DNA from: Aldehydirespirator sp965220345
GTDB taxonomy: Bacteria; Actinomycetota; Acidimicrobiia; Acidimicrobiales; Aldehydirespiratoraceae
DNA length: 64,000 nucleotides
NCBI GenBank assembly: GCA_965220345.1
Contig: OZ244822.1
Coordinates: 496,001 to 560,000 of the forward strand
Direction: 5' to 3'
The notes beneath the pieces are model-generated. The model was not told the origin of the DNA. It did no database searches and worked only from the letters and a program-made list of their open reading frames with translations. How positions within the stretch are numbered: position 1 is the first letter of the stretch; each line of letters starts with the position of its first letter. Position numbers and translations under genes: made by a program. This document shows, piece after piece, positions 24,193 to 32,102 of this stretch.

Positions 24193-26547
24193 CTATAAAG
24201 ACCCTGACAGCGCCACCACGCCCCGGTTCAAGGCTCGCACCACAGCAGAGGCAGTCGCTGAAGTCTCTGGGTTCGGAGCGACCGTAGCGATCTGGCGTGC
24301 TAGGTCTATGACCTGCTTGACGTTGCGCACAAAATCGCCTGCCGAGAAACCCTCATCCTGCAAAGCTTCAAACGGCTCACCGGCCGCCCAGCGATGAGCC
24401 ACCGAAGCGAAACCCAGATCCAGCGAACGTATCGGATCAAGGCCGAAGCGACTTTCCCGGCGATGCAGTTCAGCAACGGAATCACTAATGCTTTGCAGCC
24501 TCTGGTAGGCGACACTGGAGGGAACCCACACCTCAGGCGGTGGCTTCGCTGAACGGTGTTCATAACTGAAAGCCGATAGCACCGAGGCCAGTTCTGGCGG
24601 CGACAAGGTGTCAAATAGCCCGCCAGCCAGAGCCTCAGCCACCACTAAGTCGGCCTCGTGAAAGATGCGAGAAACCAACCTGCCAGAGTCGCTGAGATTC
24701 CAGCCGTGAAGATGTCCTCGCTCACGTAGCACGCTCGCTACAGCATCGAACCGGCTGGCCAGATCAACGCCCACGGACTTGCCTTCTCGCTGTTCACCGT
24801 CATAATGCTGGCCATGCATCGGGCGTTTCTGGCTCTTTTGCTGCTTAGGAGACTCAGCAGAGCCGCTGGCGCGTTGCGGCTGAGGCATCTGATGATTGGA
24901 CTCGGAGCTTTGATGATCTGCTTGAAACTGAGCGAAGGAGTGGCTCATTAGATCACGAGCTGCTTGTGGGGAACTACGGCTCAACAATGCGGTCACCATG
25001 TTGTAGGTGGGCCTGAAAGCAGAGTGCAGTTCGAAGGCGCGGCTTGCGGCGCGCTCAGCCACCTGACCGAAAGTGCATTCCGGTGACCAGAGAGCCACCG
25101 CCCAGCCGTCTGTGTCAATACCGCGGCGTCCAGCACGTCCCGTGAACTGGGTGTACTGGGCGGCGCTTAGAGCCACGGTGCGCTTTCCGTCGAACTTAAC
25201 AGGCTTGTCGATCACCACGCTGCGCGCTGGCATGTTTATTCCCAGAGCCAGAGTCTCGGTGGCGAACACCACCTTCACCAGACCCTCGTAGAAGCATTGC
25301 TCAACGACCTCCTTGAACAGCGGCACCATGCCAGCGTGGTGTGCAGCGATGCCCGCACGCAGCAACTCGCGCCAGCGGTTCGCTCCGAGCACGGCAAGAT
25401 CAGAAGGCTCGAGTTGCTCCAAGCGGCTGGCGATTATTTCATCAATGCGGTCAGATTCGGCGGTGTCGCTAAAGCAGGCACCATCACGTAACAGTCGAGC
25501 CGCTGCCTGATCGCAGCCTTTGCGGCTGAACACGAACCAGATCACCGGCAGCAGTTGACGCTGTTTTAGTTCTGCTAGCAGATCTACCCGCCGCGGTGGC
25601 CGCCACACAAAATCGGTTCCGCTACCGCGGCGCGGTGACCCACTGCCGCGATCTGGGCCATTCGGCCTGTCTCTATTCGGCTTGTAATTCCTACCACGAC
25701 GAGAACCGCTCGCTCTAGAACCCCGGTAGCCACCCCCGCCGCGGGAACCACCTCTGCCCCGAGAATAACCTGGTCGGTAGCGATGCGGCCTGTGCAGACG
25801 AGGCGGCGCATCGAAGCGCTTGCCTTGCGGGTTGGGTTTGCCGTCAACCAAGGTCTGCACGATCTTCACTGCGCTGCTGCGGCGGCGGCCCACGGCATAG
25901 AGATTCGTCAAAGGAACCGGTCTGCGTGACTCGGTCACCACAGCAGTCGAACCGCTTACTTGGTTCAGCCATTTGCCAAGCTGTTCATGGTTAGAAATGG
26001 TGGCCGACAAGCACACTAGTACTACGCTGGCGGGCAGCAACAGGATTACTTCTTCCCATACCGGCCCTCGATACGGATCCTCTAAGTAGTGGACCTCGTC
26101 GAGTATCACCACACCCAGACGAGATCTGGCATCACCAGCCGCGAGTCTGCTGTCAGCATCACTTGAACTCGTAGTTGAACCAGTAGTTGAACCCGCTGCG
26201 CTAGCACTTGAGTCTGCATACAACATGTTGCGCAGAACCTCGGTTGTCATCACCACCACATCAGCGTCGCTAGCGATCACGTTGTCTCCGGTCAGCAAAC
26301 CCACCCGCGACTCACCAAGGCGTTCGCACAAGTCCCGGTACTTTTGATTGGACAGAGCCTTGATAGGGGTGGTGTAAAAAGCGCGACGTTTCGCCGCTAA
26401 AGCCGAATCGATTGCGTGATCAGCCACGACCGTCTTGCCTGATCCAGTCGGTGCGGTCACCAGCACAGACCTCCCCGCGTCTAGGTGCTCAATAGCACAG
26501 CGCTGGAATTCGTCAAGGATGAATCCGGCTCCGGCGGATCTATTCAA
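24193..26547 (-). CDS. helY: HelY-type DExH helicase with an RGG-rich insertion
   Basis: A 784-residue superfamily 2 helicase of the Ski2/Mtr4 (HelY) group. Walker A TAPTGSGKT is at residues 31-39, the DEVH box at 150-153, SAT at 181-183, and the C-terminal RecA domain holds GINMPARSVVIDKP and QFTGRAGRRGIDTDGW. The gene overlaps the tatC stop by eight bases, and tatA-tatC-helY is the usual actinobacterial order near paf genes. Three low-complexity inserts are seen: Ser/Thr-rich at about 112-142, an Arg-Gly-rich stretch at about 250-310 between the two RecA domains, and a Gln/Ser/Lys-rich stretch near 550-595. It probably remodels RNA or RNA-protein complexes. Confidence 0.93.
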   Translation of the reverse strand: MNRSAGAGFILDEFQRCAIEHLDAGRSVLVTAPTGSGKTVVADHAIDSALAAKRRAFYTTPIKALSNQKYRDLCERLGESRVGLLTGDNVIASDADVVVMTTEVLRNMLYADSSASAAGSTTGSTTSSSDADSRLAAGDARSRLGVVILDEVHYLEDPYRGPVWEEVILLLPASVVLVCLSATISNHEQLGKWLNQVSGSTAVVTESRRPVPLTNLYAVGRRRSSAVKIVQTLVDGKPNPQGKRFDAPPRLHRPHRYRPGYSRGRGGSRGGGGYRGSRASGSRRGRNYKPNRDRPNGPDRGSGSPRRGSGTDFVWRPPRRVDLLAELKQRQLLPVIWFVFSRKGCDQAAARLLRDGACFSDTAESDRIDEIIASRLEQLEPSDLAVLGANRWRELLRAGIAAHHAGMVPLFKEVVEQCFYEGLVKVVFATETLALGINMPARSVVIDKPVKFDGKRTVALSAAQYTQFTGRAGRRGIDTDGWAVALWSPECTFGQVAERAASRAFELHSAFRPTYNMVTALLSRSSPQAARDLMSHSFAQFQADHQSSESNHQMPQPQRASGSAESPKQQKSQKRPMHGQHYDGEQREGKSVGVDLASRFDAVASVLRERGHLHGWNLSDSGRLVSRIFHEADLVVAEALAGGLFDTLSPPELASVLSAFSYEHRSAKPPPEVWVPSSVAYQRLQSISDSVAELHRRESRFGLDPIRSLDLGFASVAHRWAAGEPFEALQDEGFSAGDFVRNVKQVIDLARQIATVAPNPETSATASAVVRALNRGVVALSGSL

Positions 26548-27388
26548 CTGCTGCCGCTTCTCGTTTCCTGCGGCGCCTGCTCGTCAGCACTCCCCAGAGA
26601 ATCGATATCTCATAGAAGGCATACATGGGGATCGACAACGCCATCAGCGTGAACGGGTCGCCGCTAGGGGTGATGACCGCCACCAATGCCACAATGCCCA
26701 CAATCGCGTATGAGCGGATCTTGCGCAGCGTGCGGTTCTCGATGATGCCCATGGCTTGCAGCCCGATCAACACAATCGGGAACTGGAACGCCAATCCGAA
26801 CGCCACCATCATCTTCACCACAAAACTCAGGTAGCGCTGCGGGCTGAACAGCGACACCAGGTCGGGACCACCAATCGAAACTAGGAAGTCCAAAGCCCGG
26901 GGCAGGCTCCAGTAAGCCAGACCCGCGCCCAAGAAGAACAGCAGCACGCCCGCGGCCACGAAAGGCACCGCGTAGCGCTTCTCGTGGCGGTAGAGGCCCG
27001 GTGCCACAAAACGCCAGCCCTGCCAGAGAACCACCGGCATAGCCAGCGCTAGCCCCCCGTAACCGGCGACGGTGAGCCGCACACTAAAAGGTTCCAGAGG
27101 ATCGGTCACGAACAGATTGCAACCTCCGTTAGGACCAAACAAGCGAGAGTCAATGCGATCCTGAACGGGGAAGGTTCGACAGTAGGGCTCTAACAAAAAC
27201 TCAAGTATCCATGGATAAAAGATCCAGCAGGCGATAGCACTCAGCGCCACAGCCAGCACCGACTTAATCAAACGGTTGCGCAACTCAGACAGATGCTCAA
27301 TGAGAGTCATGTGCCCGTTCCTGAGATTGTGATCCGTCTCGGCCTCGGAGTGATCAGTTGAGCTTGTGTCGTCGACTGTGTCAGTCAT
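26540..27388 (-). CDS. tatC: Sec-independent protein translocase subunit TatC
   Basis: A 282-residue membrane protein that recognises twin-arginine signal peptides together with TatA/B. The cytoplasmic N terminus contains MTLIEHLSELRNRLIKS, the most conserved TatC signature, followed by six helices; FVAAGVLLFFLGAGLAYWSL and YAIVGIVALVAVITPSGDPF are the typical later ones. The first 25 residues are a hydrophilic Asp/Thr/Ser extension. Its start overlaps the tatA stop (ATGA) and its stop overlaps the helY start. Confidence 0.97.
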   Translation of the reverse strand: MTDTVDDTSSTDHSEAETDHNLRNGHMTLIEHLSELRNRLIKSVLAVALSAIACWIFYPWILEFLLEPYCRTFPVQDRIDSRLFGPNGGCNLFVTDPLEPFSVRLTVAGYGGLALAMPVVLWQGWRFVAPGLYRHEKRYAVPFVAAGVLLFFLGAGLAYWSLPRALDFLVSIGGPDLVSLFSPQRYLSFVVKMMVAFGLAFQFPIVLIGLQAMGIIENRTLRKIRSYAIVGIVALVAVITPSGDPFTLMALSIPMYAFYEISILWGVLTSRRRRKREAAAVE

Positions 27389-27969
27389 TGCAAGGATTGC
27401 GGCGAGCCGGTCGAACCATTGGTTGCAGGTGGCTCGGCTTGTGGGTGCTGCACCTCAGAAATATCGGCCTCAGAAATGCCTGTCTCAGCCGCAGAATCCG
27501 ACGGCACTGACGACTCTGAGGGCGCTGACAGCTCTGAGGGCTCTTCAGTAGTAGTTGCTGCAGCGTTTGCAGCCGCACTAGGAGCAGCTGCGGTGCCCCA
27601 GGAGACAGGTCCCGCAGCAACGCTCGGCTGCGATTTTGACTCTGGCGATATTGGGTCGCTGTCGGCGTTGTTACTGTCGGTGTTGTTCGTGTCGGACTTG
27701 GTGGTGGTGGTGTCGGACTTGTTGTTGGTCGTGTCGGTCGGCGACTTCGGTATTGCATTGCGCGGATCAGCGGCTCGCAGAGTCTCAGTGGTTTCAACAA
27801 GAGGCTTCGAGGCTTCACGGAGTTCCTGCTGGAAACCTTGCCCCAGGCGACGTATTTCGCCCACGAACTTGCCGATCTGACGCACCGCCGGGGGTAGCTT
27901 GGTCGGCCCCAGCACGATCAAGGCCACTAGCAAGATCACGAGGATCTCTGCCCCTCCGAGGTTTCCCAC
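27385..27969 (-). CDS. tatA: Sec-independent protein translocase TatA/TatB-type subunit
   Basis: A 194-residue protein. One N-terminal helix (AEILVILLVALIVLGP) is followed by the hinge LGPTKLPPAVRQIGKFVGEI and an amphipathic helix, as in all TatA/B proteins. The Gly-Pro hinge and the long tail lean toward TatB, but actinobacterial TatA proteins can look alike; only one such gene is in the window. Residues from about 75 on are low complexity: Thr/Asp/Asn/Ser repeats, then Ala/Glu/Ser-rich. The GTG start at 27969 is preceded by a leaderless-type -10 box. Confidence 0.92.
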   Translation of the reverse strand: MGNLGGAEILVILLVALIVLGPTKLPPAVRQIGKFVGEIRRLGQGFQQELREASKPLVETTETLRAADPRNAIPKSPTDTTNNKSDTTTTKSDTNNTDSNNADSDPISPESKSQPSVAAGPVSWGTAAAPSAAANAAATTTEEPSELSAPSESSVPSDSAAETGISEADISEVQHPQAEPPATNGSTGSPQSLQ

Positions 27970-27975
27970 AACGCC

Positions 27976-27981
27976 AGCCTA
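27976..27981 (-). promoter_or_regulatory. Putative -10 box of a leaderless promoter for tatA
   Basis: TAGGCT on the minus strand, six bases before the GTG start at 27969. It would drive tatA-tatC-helY. The identical hexamer precedes the DUF3151 gene at 61817. Confidence 0.4.
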
Positions 27982-28035
27982 GAGGACAGGCCTGCCAGGC
28001 CCTAAAACTCCGCAACCAGGCAACCTCAGTAACTG

Positions 28036-28047
28036 GTGTCTAGACAC
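28036..28047. promoter_or_regulatory. 12-bp perfect palindrome upstream of tatA
   Basis: gtgtctagacac reads the same on both strands. It sits in the 102-base gap between the small membrane-protein gene and tatA, about 55 bases before the proposed tatA -10 box. A half-similar copy, tgtctaaaca, follows at 28052-28061. It may be an operator or simply another of the short duplications in this genome. Confidence 0.3.
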
Positions 28048-28071
28048 TTGCTGTCTAAACATCGAAACTGG

Positions 28072-28353
28072 CTAACGGTCTAGTCGTGGATAGCGATCCG
28101 GTTTGTGGAGTCTGCGCCGATGACGCAACCGACCGGCTGCATTCGAAGCCGCGACTTTGGTGGTTTCAGCGTGATCACCAAGCTTTACTGCGCTGCGTGA
28201 CAGCTCATCGCCAGCGACAATAGTGGCCGAAAACTTCCGCAGCGCTTTCCGTAGTTCCGTTGAAGCAGCGGCGACAGCTTTCATGCCGACAATCAAAACC
28301 ACTGCTGCACATACAGTGGCCGCAGCTGGTGCCAGCATCCACATAATGCTCAA
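28072..28353 (-). CDS. Small membrane protein, unknown function
   Basis: A 93-residue protein I do not recognise. One or one-and-a-half helices occupy residues 4-28 (MWMLAPAAATVCAAVVLIVG), followed by a charged, partly helical cytoplasmic region ELRKALRKFSATIVAGDEL and a very basic tail (GRLRHRRRLHKPDRYPRL). Its ATG overlaps the stop of the glycerophosphodiesterase gene by four bases, which supports it as a real coupled gene. It is the last gene before tatA. Confidence 0.65.
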   Translation of the reverse strand: MSIMWMLAPAAATVCAAVVLIVGMKAVAAASTELRKALRKFSATIVAGDELSRSAVKLGDHAETTKVAASNAAGRLRHRRRLHKPDRYPRLDR

Positions 28354-29105
28354 GCTAGCGGCTCGCTGTCACCGTTGAAGAAGTGAGCCAGAGTCTCAGT
28401 GATCCGATCGACATGGTCACCGTAAAGCGCGTCAATGCCTGCGTCGATCAACTCAGCGATTTGATGCACTTGTTGGGCATCCCAACCCAAAGCCAGCAGC
28501 CCGAACCGGTGATAAAGCGTCGTCAGACCTCCGTTCCAGTCCTCGCAGTGAAAGTTCACGGCATCAATACCCGCCGCAGCTAGGTCAGCGGCGTGACGCT
28601 CAGGCCCGTGTGACAAACGATTCAGTCGCGTCGAATGAACCAGCCGCACTTCTGTTGCGACAGTCCGCCAAGCTTGCAAAGTCTCAATGCTGCCGTGGCA
28701 TATCCATAGACGCTCGGCGGCTTGATACTTGCGGGCTAATTCGATCACTCCAGCAAAAGCCTTGTCATCTTTGATATCCAGACTCAGCGGCAGATCCGTA
28801 CCGCAGCGACGGTAATAATCCTCAAGAGTGGGGATATAAGAAGGCAGCCGCGACCGGGGCAAGCCAGCGATCCGACGGCCAAGAATCCGGCGAGCCACAG
28901 CACTCCAGAAAGCGCCGACCGATCCGTCATGATGCAGAACGACCACACCGTCGGCTGTGATCCAAGCATCGCTTTCGATGCCGGTGGCACCCATCTTTTG
29001 GGCCAGTAAGAACGCTTCAATAGTGTTTTCTCGGGCATGAGCGCGCCCTCCACGGTGCGCGAAGCCGATAGGCGGCACAAGCAGTGCCGGTATCCGAGTG
29101 CCCAT
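28350..29105 (-). CDS. Glycerophosphodiester phosphodiesterase family protein
   Basis: A 251-residue GDPD-type TIM barrel. It has FAHRGGRAHARENTIEAF with the catalytic His-Arg and the Glu-Asn-Thr, TGIESDAWITADGVVVLHHD with the metal-binding Glu-x-Asp and the second His, and SLDIKDDKAF further on. Such enzymes cleave glycerophosphodiesters to glycerol-3-phosphate and an alcohol. No signal peptide is seen, so it is probably cytoplasmic. The ATG at 29105 lies within a duplicated 23-base block that creates a ten-codon mini-ORF ending exactly at this start. Confidence 0.9.
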   Translation of the reverse strand: MGTRIPALLVPPIGFAHRGGRAHARENTIEAFLLAQKMGATGIESDAWITADGVVVLHHDGSVGAFWSAVARRILGRRIAGLPRSRLPSYIPTLEDYYRRCGTDLPLSLDIKDDKAFAGVIELARKYQAAERLWICHGSIETLQAWRTVATEVRLVHSTRLNRLSHGPERHAADLAAAGIDAVNFHCEDWNGGLTTLYHRFGLLALGWDAQQVHQIAELIDAGIDALYGDHVDRITETLAHFFNGDSEPLA

Positions 29106-29152
29106 CAGCTCAGACTGTTACAGAAAAAGCCCATCAGCTCAGACTGTTACAG
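29101..29152. repeat. 23-bp direct repeat, period 29, copying the GDPD start codon
   Basis: The 23 bases at 29101-29123 recur exactly at 29130-29152. Each copy contains ATGGG on the minus strand. The downstream copy carries the GDPD start (29105). The upstream copy opens a mini-ORF at 29134 (ATG GGC TTT TTC TGT AAC) that ends in a TGA sharing its A with the GDPD ATG (TGATG). Confidence 0.92.
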
Positions 29153-29156
29153 CACT

Positions 29157-29200
29157 CGCAAAGAGTTCGCAAAGAAAACGCAAAGAGTTCGCAATGAGCT
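29157..29200. repeat. 11-bp tandem repeat, four units, touching the lepB stop
   Basis: Four units cgcaaagagtt, cgcaaagaaaa, cgcaaagagtt, cgcaatgagct with exact 11-base spacing fill the gap after lepB. The last unit runs into the lepB stop codon (29199-29201). Confidence 0.9.
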
Positions 29201-29861
29201 AAAGCCCGCCGAGGTCGTTGAGCGGCCAGATTTTCACAAAAGCCCGACCCACGATGTCGTCAACATCAACAGGGCCAAAAAAACGGCTATCGCGGCTGGC
29301 TTCGCGGCTATCGCCGAGCATCAGCACCATACCATCAGGCACCAAACAGATTTGAGGTTCAGCATCGTTGAGGCATCCCGTGATAGGTGCCTTAGGAAAA
29401 GTTGGCTCACCTTCAGACAGATAAGGCTCATCCAGCAGCTCGCCGTCAATGTAGACCGCACCGTCACGAATCTCGAAGGTTTCGCCTTCTAGTGCCACCA
29501 CCCGCTTAATCAGATCATTGACACCCGGCCCTGCGTCAGGGCTCTTGAACACCACCACGTCGCCACGACTCACGTCATTAAAGCGGTAGCCCAGCTTGTA
29601 AACAGCCACGCGGTTGCCGTTTGTCAAAGTGGGGGACATTGAGCCCGAAGGGATCACGAACACTTCCACCAGAAAAGCTCGCAGTAGCAGCGCCAGCACC
29701 AGCGAGCAACTCAGGACTAGAAACCAGTCGATCACCGTCCGCAGCATCCGGTACCGACCAACGCCAGTTTCTTCGTCGGTTTGTGGTGCGTCCTCTACTT
29801 CGTCGAATCCGTTGAGTTCATCAAGCTTTTTGGATTGTGGCGACACACCCTCGCTGGTCAC
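29199..29861 (-). CDS. lepB: Type I signal peptidase
   Basis: A 220-residue membrane serine protease that removes signal peptides from Sec and Tat substrates. One helix at about residues 45-65 precedes the catalytic FVIPSGSMSPTL with Ser74; the general-base lysine is Lys119 in LIKRVVALEG. The C-terminal box is MLGDSREASRDSRFFGPV. The acidic N-terminal 35 residues are cytoplasmic. The ATG overlaps the pafC stop (ATGA), so it is part of the paf transcript, two genes before the tat operon. Confidence 0.96.
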   Translation of the reverse strand: MTSEGVSPQSKKLDELNGFDEVEDAPQTDEETGVGRYRMLRTVIDWFLVLSCSLVLALLLRAFLVEVFVIPSGSMSPTLTNGNRVAVYKLGYRFNDVSRGDVVVFKSPDAGPGVNDLIKRVVALEGETFEIRDGAVYIDGELLDEPYLSEGEPTFPKAPITGCLNDAEPQICLVPDGMVLMLGDSREASRDSRFFGPVDVDDIVGRAFVKIWPLNDLGGL

Positions 29862-30928
29862 TGGCGGTATCTCGCCAATATTCGCGCCGCAGTGTCAGCC
29901 CGCAGATCCGAGTTAATAGCTTCATGGCTATCGACTATTTCGGCACCTGGGCCGAGTTGCAGCAGCAGCCGCGCCAGCCAAGACTCACCCGCCACAGAGA
30001 AAACCGCTTCGACACCACCGTCATCAAGTGCAGTCCGCTGACGCACCGGGTAATAATCCGCAGCCCAGGCAGCTTCAGGGCTGAGCCGCAGCGTGACAGT
30101 GCAGTCCACATTGTCAAGTGACACTGTTGGTGTTGTCCCAGCTGACGGCAGATCAACTTTCACAGCGGTATCAAGGACTTCCAGATCACGAATCCGTTCC
30201 ACACGAAACACCTGCTCAGCATCAGCATGGTGACACCAGCCGAACAGGTACCACACACCTTCATTGCTGAAGAGCCGCGCCGGGTCGACGGTGCGCTGTG
30301 TCATCGTGTTGCGTGACTGTGAGTAATAGTCAATAGCTACAGCTCGCCGCCCGCTGATAGCACTTCTCAGGTCGTTGAGGGTGTCGCTCGGGGCATGACC
30401 CAAACACACGTCGATCTTGTCGACGATCGCCTCGACGCTCTCTGCGTCGTTTGTGCCGTTTATACCGTTTATGCCACTTGTGCCGCCAGAACTCAGAGAC
30501 AATGACAATTTCGCCAAGGCCCGCACCAGAGGCTCCGCCGAGTCACTGCGGGAATCTCCGGCTGTGTTGTCTTGTGACATTGCCAGCACGGTTCGTCCAG
30601 CAGCCAGAAGCCGTGTTGCTTCTGCGCCGTTGAGTTGCATCGGTTTGGAGAACCAGTCGGCGTAACGAATGTCAACAACGCCTTCGTTTATCTCTACTTC
30701 GATCAGCGTGTCGGGAGTGAAAGGATGCACCCCCACAAAGAACAGTCGCTGCGTCAGGTCCTCAATCAGCTGCTGTTGGGGATAGTCGAAACGTGCTGCA
30801 ATCGCCTCAAGATGAGCACCACCCTGTTCAACGATCCAGGGAACCACCCCCAGCAGGCGAGCCATGCGTTCGATTACTGTGAGCTGGGACGGCTTTGTTT
30901 CAGTTGCCGCTCCAGTCGCCGAGTTCAC
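29858..30928 (-). CDS. pafC: WYL-domain transcription regulator PafC-like
   Basis: A 356-residue protein with a winged-helix-like N-terminal half (VIERMARLLGVVPWIVEQGG, AAR-FDYPQQQLIEDL) and a WYL domain (RRAVAIDYYSQSRNT, VWYLFGWCHHADAEQVFRVE). In mycobacteria PafB and PafC act together as a transcription activator of a RecA-independent DNA-damage response. It follows pafB by 41 bases. Asn/Gly/Thr-rich repeats (GTSGINGINGTNDA) sit near residue 155. The GTG start at 30928 follows a possible leaderless -10 box. Confidence 0.9.
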   Translation of the reverse strand: MNSATGAATETKPSQLTVIERMARLLGVVPWIVEQGGAHLEAIAARFDYPQQQLIEDLTQRLFFVGVHPFTPDTLIEVEINEGVVDIRYADWFSKPMQLNGAEATRLLAAGRTVLAMSQDNTAGDSRSDSAEPLVRALAKLSLSLSSGGTSGINGINGTNDAESVEAIVDKIDVCLGHAPSDTLNDLRSAISGRRAVAIDYYSQSRNTMTQRTVDPARLFSNEGVWYLFGWCHHADAEQVFRVERIRDLEVLDTAVKVDLPSAGTTPTVSLDNVDCTVTLRLSPEAAWAADYYPVRQRTALDDGGVEAVFSVAGESWLARLLLQLGPGAEIVDSHEAINSDLRADTAARILARYRQ

Positions 30929-30934
30929 GGCACA

Positions 30935-30940
30935 ACCCTA
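30935..30940 (-). promoter_or_regulatory. Putative -10 box of a leaderless promoter for pafC
   Basis: TAGGGT on the minus strand, six bases before the GTG start at 30928. It could give pafC-lepB a transcript independent of pafB. Confidence 0.35.
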
Positions 30941-30969
30941 ACCAACGCCTGAGACATGAGAACTGCCTC

Positions 30970-31974
30970 TCAAGACTCAGACTCAAGACACGCTGGGTCA
31001 GCCAGAGTTTCGAGCCAGACCGCGAACTCTTTGCGGAGCTGCTCAGGCTCAAGCAGTTCAGCGTGCTCCAAGAAATCCAGCACGAAGGTTCTCAAAGCTG
31101 CGCTGTCGCGAACCGCCAACGTCAACACAACCGAACCGTCGGGCTGGCGCTCACCGGTAACCCCTACACGATGACAAGCCCAGGCAGCCTGGTCTGCGTC
31201 CACGAGCAGCCGCGCCTCTAGCGGCTCGCCTTCACCGAATTCCCACGGCTTCAAAGATCGTGGATCAGTCCCATCGCCGACTGGTTGAGTCGCCGGGCCT
31301 CTGCCTGTGACTTCACCCGTAATGCGATCCACCCGGTAGAGGCGCTCTGTTGACTGTTGACAATCCCAGCCCGTCAGATACCAGTGACCACGGTGAAACG
31401 ACAAGCGCCACGGCTCGACCTGGCGCAGAGTGTCGCGATACACGAATGAAACCGCTTGGTGCCTGATCGCCGCAGCAACCAGCTTCGACAGCTCTTCATG
31501 GAAGGGCAGTTCACTTACCGTCTCCACGATCGGCATACCCTCAGATCCAGTGCCAGTGCCAGATCCAGTGCCGGTGCCAGATCCAGTGCCACTCCCGTAC
31601 CCAGCAGAAGTGCCACCAAAACCGCCTCCGAGGCGTGCCAGACCCTCTCCCGTGCCTTCCACACGCACCAGGTTCGTCGCCAAATGCAATACCGCCAGTT
31701 CGTCGGGATCAAAACGCAGGTCACGTCCCGCATAATCGGCATCTGCTATCGAATATCCGTCCACCGGCGGGTCGAAACGGTAGAGCGTTGTCACTTCTAT
31801 CGGTACTCCGATGGCGCGCAGATCAGCCTTATCGCGCTCAAACATTCGCCGGAACGCCACATCGTCTTCGGAGTAAGCCCCGGCCATGCGTTGGCGCAAC
31901 TCACGCGCGCTAAGCGGCTGCGCGGTGTTGCGCAGCGCTGCGGTGAGGTTCAAAAGTCGTTCTAGCTTGTCCAT
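30970..31974 (-). CDS. pafB: WYL-domain transcription regulator PafB-like
   Basis: A 334-residue protein with an N-terminal helix-turn-helix (LERLLNLTAALRNTAQPLSA, then FRRMFERDKADLRAIGVP) and a WYL domain (HQAVSFVYRDTLRQVEPWRL, HRGHWYLTGWDCQQSTERL). Being the first of two tandem WYL genes after pafA, it is the PafB equivalent, partner of PafC in the DNA-damage response. A Gly/Thr/Ser insertion at about residues 127-145 (GTGSGTGTGSGTGTGS) comes from an 18-base repeat. The 128-base leader (31975-32102) is packed with short repeats. Confidence 0.9.
   Translation of the reverse strand: MDKLERLLNLTAALRNTAQPLSARELRQRMAGAYSEDDVAFRRMFERDKADLRAIGVPIEVTTLYRFDPPVDGYSIADADYAGRDLRFDPDELAVLHLATNLVRVEGTGEGLARLGGGFGGTSAGYGSGTGSGTGTGSGTGTGSEGMPIVETVSELPFHEELSKLVAAAIRHQAVSFVYRDTLRQVEPWRLSFHRGHWYLTGWDCQQSTERLYRVDRITGEVTGRGPATQPVGDGTDPRSLKPWEFGEGEPLEARLLVDADQAAWACHRVGVTGERQPDGSVVLTLAVRDSAALRTFVLDFLEHAELLEPEQLRKEFAVWLETLADPACLESES
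31543..31596. repeat. 18-bp tandem repeat, three units, in frame in pafB
   Basis: agatccagtgccagtgcc, agatccagtgccggtgcc and agatccagtgccactccc run head to tail. They encode the Gly/Thr/Ser ladder of PafB and keep the frame. Confidence 0.92.
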
Positions 31975-32043
31975 TGCATCGCTATATCTACATCATCTAC
32001 ATCACTAAATCGCTGCGATGGTCACTACCACGAACATCGTCAT

Positions 32044-32083
32044 GAGCACCACCGAGCATCACTGAGCATCACTAAGCATCACT
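32044..32083. repeat. 10-bp tandem repeat, four units, in the pafA-pafB gap
   Basis: Units gagcaccacc, gagcatcact, gagcatcact, aagcatcact. On the coding strand each contains AGTGATGCT, so stop (TGA) and start (ATG, GTG) codons overlap repeatedly and several mini-ORFs tile the gap. A smaller 9-base repeat (tctacatca twice) lies at about 31986-32003. Confidence 0.88.
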
Positions 32084-32102
32084 AAATAAGTACTACACAG
32101 CA

